This document shows positions 6,642-8,737 of a DNA stretch of 8,737 nt, one piece after another. The notes below the pieces were generated by a model. The model was not told the origin of the DNA. It did no database searches and saw only the letters and a program-made list of their open reading frames with translations. Made by a program: the position numbers and the translations under genes. The stretch is taken from positions 1-8,737 of the forward strand of contig PMCR01000162.1 in the NCBI GenBank assembly GCA_003155465.1, given 5' to 3'. Numbering within the stretch: position 1 is the first letter of the stretch; every line of letters begins with the position of its first letter. Source of the DNA: Myxococcales bacterium (GTDB taxonomy: Bacteria > Myxococcota > Polyangia > Fen-1088).

Positions 6642-6830
6642 TTGATTCGAGGCCTCCCTCCGACGCTGATTCAGGTAGGCGAGCTTGAAGTCCTCCGCGA
6701 CGGAGTCATCGAGTACGCGCAACGCCTGCTGCAGGCCGGTATTCCCGTCGAGCTCCACGTCTACCCGGGCGCATTCTACGGGTGGGACCAACTGTGTCCC
6801 ACCACCCGCGTCGGCAAACAGGCCAACTAG
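6640..6830 (+). pseudogene. C-terminal fragment of an HSL-family alpha/beta-hydrolase (esterase/lipase)
   Basis: About 60 residues are recognisable: GLPPTLIQVGELEVLRDG, then YAQRLLQAGIPVELHVYPGA, then FYGWDQLCPTTRVGK, ending at TAG 6828-6830. In the hormone-sensitive-lipase (Abhydrolase_3) family this segment carries the last two members of the catalytic triad: Asp in the GELD-type turn and His in PGAFHGFD. Here the His position is Tyr (codon TAC, 6777-6779) and the Asp-turn is E-L-E followed by RDG. The oxyanion HGGG and nucleophile GDSAGG regions are absent upstream, and the fragment ends some residues short of the usual C-terminus. It is therefore a truncated, inactive remnant. It lies on the strand opposite its intact neighbours. 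Confidence 0.7.
6781..6803. repeat. 8-bp perfect inverted repeat inside the hydrolase remnant
   Basis: GGTGGGAC (6781-6788) and GTCCCACC (6796-6803) pair perfectly around a 7-base loop CAACTGT. It lies 78 bases past the stop of the minus-strand S41 gene, so it could help end that transcript, but there is no T tract. Confidence 0.35.
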
Positions 6831-6841
6831 CACCGGCTCGC

Positions 6842-6857
6842 GGCCCTCACGCGGGCC
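6842..6857 (-). terminator. GC-rich stem-loop after the S41 protease gene
   Basis: GGCCC and GGGCC pair around a 6-base loop about 23 bases beyond the S41 stop codon on the minus strand. No T run follows, so it is at best a weak terminator candidate. Confidence 0.25.
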
Positions 6858-6880
6858 CCCACCAGTTGCTGACGGAAGGC

Positions 6881-8737
6881 TCACTTCGCGCTCGGTCCAG
6901 CCGCGCTCCCGGTCTTCTGCACCACGGTGGGTGCGCCACGGTCCAGCACCACCACGGTCTGCACCGACTGGATTTCGTTGGTCTCACGGGCGAATATCTG
7001 GACCAGGTTGCTGCCCGGCCACAGCGGCACATCGGCCTCGAAAGCCAGATGCGACTTGTCTCCCTTGTTGGGCAGGTAGAAGACCTTCTTGGGTGGCAGC
7101 TTGGAGTCGCGGTTCCACACGCGGATGTAGACATCCTTGACCCCGTTTTCGTCTGAGGCCGTCGCCTTGAGGTGTACCGTGTTGCCCGGCACCACCGTGG
7201 GCGCGGTAACCGTGAGGACGGGCGGGGTCACCTGCCACTCGGGGATGAAGCTGCCGTGGACCGAACCGCCCGGCGCCACATCCGCCGCAGCCACGAACGC
7301 CGGCCGACCGTCCTCGATCTCCACCCGTCGGAAGGCTCCGATGCGGCCGGTGCTCTTCCACACGGTGCCCATCGGGGCGTGACCCACGACCAGCGCGCTG
7401 TCGGCGGGTGCTTCGCGCAATACAGCCTGGGAACGCGTGATCGTGACGGGCTGGTCTTCGGCGGCAGGGGCCGCTCCGGCCGGCGCCAGCTTGACTTTGA
7501 TCTTGTCGGTCACCGACTCGCCGAGAACGGTGTCGGCCACCTGCAGCTCAAGCTGGTACTCGTCCCCACGAAAGTCCGACCCGACCTCGTAGACGAAGGC
7601 GAACGTCCGGCTGGCCCCCGGCGCCAGATCCTTGGTGTCGAAGCGGCCGGCACTGATCAGAATGCCTTCCTGTCCGGCCCCGTTGCGCAAGATGGCCTCG
7701 GTTCGCAGAGCCGCGCCTTGTCCGATGTTCTTCACCTTCACCAGCGTGCGCACCCGCTCACCCCTCTGCACCTGGCCATCGCGATTTCCGGCCACGTCGT
7801 CGATGGTCTGGTAGCTGTACGCGAACAGCGGGTGTGCCTTGCCCTCGATATGGAGAGTCATTTCGGGGCTGTTGGCCTGGAGCGTGCCCTGTCCGGACAT
7901 GTCGGCCCGGATGACATCGGTACGGGTAAGGCTGCTCTTGGACGCCCTCACGGTCAGGTCGTAGGTCTTGCTGCTGCCCGGGGCGATCTTGCCAAACACC
8001 ATTTCGTTTTCGTCGAAAAGCGGGTTGTCACTCTTCAGCACCGCGCGCACCCGGTGGACCGTGGTGGCGCCCACGTTCTTCGCCATCCCTCGGATCTTGA
8101 TGGTGTCGCCCGCCTTCACCTGGGCCTCGCCGGTGGCCGCCGCCAGGGTCACCTGGATCTCGCCCGTCCCTGAGTTGCCTGGGCCGGCGCTCCAGTCGAC
8201 CCCCAGCTTCTCCAGCGCGGCCGAAAGCCGCCGGTCCTCGTCGGCGCGAACCTTGTCGAAGAGCGCCTTGCTCGAACTCACCAGGTCCTCTCGTCGCGGT
8301 GTGCGGGCCTGGGCAAGCAGATCGCGGGCCAGCGTGATGGGAAAATCGATGTGATCCTCCTCGGGCTCCACGCTGTCGTTCTCATCCTCGTCGGGCGAGT
8401 TGGCCTCGAGCTCGTCCTGGTCCAGCCTGCGTCGCAATTCATTGGCTGACGGCACATAGAGGTACGGGACGACCTCCTCGGGCTTCGTGCCTTGGCGGAC
8501 GCTCGAGCTCACCAGGTGCCACTCGTAGTCTGATTCCTGTCTTCGTCGCGTGGAATTCTGCAGGTTGATCCAGGCCTCGTCGCTCTTCTTTTCCACCCGC
8601 ATTCGGACCAGTTCCACGTCAGGCGTCACGCCCACTCCCTGGATGGAGGTATCCCCCGGGGTGAGGTACTGCGCCGTCGTCAACTTGAGCCCCAGCTTGT
8701 CGTCCTCGGGTTTGTTGCCGAAAGGCACGGGCGACGG
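6881..8737 (-). CDS. S41-family (C-terminal-processing) peptidase with CARDB-like, SH3-like and Ig-like tail (partial, N-terminus beyond right edge)
   Basis: The last 618 residues are visible and the frame is open through the right edge, so a GTG at 8726-8728 is not the true start. Visible residues 17-43 (LKLTTAQYLTPGDTSIQGVG, then VTPDVEL) are the hallmark end of the S41 protease core; the Ser-Lys catalytic dyad and any PDZ domain lie outside the window. After it come an acidic linker (108-129, SPDEDENDSVEPEED), two CARDB/APHP-like beta domains (about 191-295 and 303-418), a bacterial SH3-like domain (431-489) and a C-terminal Ig-like domain (504-601). The second beta domain opens with a D-rich GNRDGQVQRGE loop (D313, D314, N318, D320, E327) that could bind calcium. 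Together they imply an exported or periplasmic protease with adhesive or wall-binding modules. Stop is TGA at 6881-6883. Confidence 0.85.
   Translation of the reverse strand, partial: PSPVPFGNKPEDDKLGLKLTTAQYLTPGDTSIQGVGVTPDVELVRMRVEKKSDEAWINLQNSTRRRQESDYEWHLVSSSVRQGTKPEEVVPYLYVPSANELRRRLDQDELEANSPDEDENDSVEPEEDHIDFPITLARDLLAQARTPRREDLVSSSKALFDKVRADEDRRLSAALEKLGVDWSAGPGNSGTGEIQVTLAAATGEAQVKAGDTIKIRGMAKNVGATTVHRVRAVLKSDNPLFDENEMVFGKIAPGSSKTYDLTVRASKSSLTRTDVIRADMSGQGTLQANSPEMTLHIEGKAHPLFAYSYQTIDDVAGNRDGQVQRGERVRTLVKVKNIGQGAALRTEAILRNGAGQEGILISAGRFDTKDLAPGASRTFAFVYEVGSDFRGDEYQLELQVADTVLGESVTDKIKVKLAPAGAAPAAEDQPVTITRSQAVLREAPADSALVVGHAPMGTVWKSTGRIGAFRRVEIEDGRPAFVAAADVAPGGSVHGSFIPEWQVTPPVLTVTAPTVVPGNTVHLKATASDENGVKDVYIRVWNRDSKLPPKKVFYLPNKGDKSHLAFEADVPLWPGSNLVQIFARETNEIQSVQTVVVLDRGAPTVVQKTGSAAGPSAK

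Larger units (their letters stand above)
6378..6880. other. Gap between two minus-strand genes holding two decayed plus-strand gene ends
   Basis: This roughly 500-base stretch has no intact gene that I can support. From left to right it holds the uvrD promoter and ribosome binding site, about 100 bases with no recognisable feature, a coding-like C-terminal tail on plus (about 6508-6625), a small hairpin (6625-6641), an alpha/beta-hydrolase C-terminal fragment on plus (about 6640-6830) containing a strong hairpin (6781-6803), and a GC-rich hairpin before the S41 gene stop (6842-6857). It reads as a graveyard of formerly plus-strand genes. Confidence 0.6.

Noticed and set aside
6606..6884. 92-codon minus-strand frame between the S41 and helicase genes
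   Set aside because: It is antisense to the recognisable hydrolase fragment and has no family features of its own.
7172..8173. 333-codon plus-strand frame opposite the S41 gene
   Set aside because: Arg/His/Gly-rich shadow; the minus strand carries the recognisable beta domains.
8726..8728. GTG at 8726-8728 as the start of the S41-related protein
   Set aside because: The frame stays open to the edge, and starting there would cut into the S41 core just before its conserved end.

Overview
The window is high-GC, densely coding bacterial DNA. The domain architectures suggest a myxobacterium-like (Myxococcota/Deltaproteobacteria) chromosome: a membrane vWA protein with a CGRPS segment, an S41 protease with CARDB-like and SH3-like tails, and a discoidin-glycosyltransferase fusion. 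That taxonomic call is inference. No rRNA, tRNA, CRISPR array, insertion sequence or phage gene was seen.

Layout. Positions 1-1007 (minus strand, running off the left edge) hold the N-terminal part of a membrane-anchored von Willebrand factor A protein, which appears to start at a TTG codon with a good ribosome binding site. A 171-base divergent intergenic region (1008-1178) follows and contains a perfect 8-bp inverted repeat. Positions 1179-3512 (plus strand) encode a 777-aa membrane protein: signal peptide, discoidin-like domain, then a polytopic GT87/DUF2029-like (GT-C) glycosyltransferase region. It converges on a minus-strand pair, uvrD/pcrA helicase (4074-6377) and a small ankyrin-repeat protein (3570-4058). 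These two are 15 bases apart and probably co-transcribed.

Positions 6378-6880 hold no intact gene. Besides the likely uvrD promoter, they contain two plus-strand remnants. One is an unassigned C-terminal coding tail (about 6508-6625). The other is the C-terminal end of an HSL-family alpha/beta-hydrolase (about 6640-6830) in which the expected catalytic His is Tyr. Positions 6881-8737 (minus strand, running off the right edge) encode the last 618 residues of an S41 (C-terminal-processing) peptidase with an unusually long multidomain tail.

Functionally this is mostly ordinary chromosome: envelope-associated proteins (vWA, glycosyltransferase, S41 protease) around a DNA-repair helicase. I found no convincing complete new system. 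The items most worth a second look are the discoidin-GT fusion with its operator-like repeat, the helicase-ankyrin pair, the decayed gene island, and the tail of the S41 protease.
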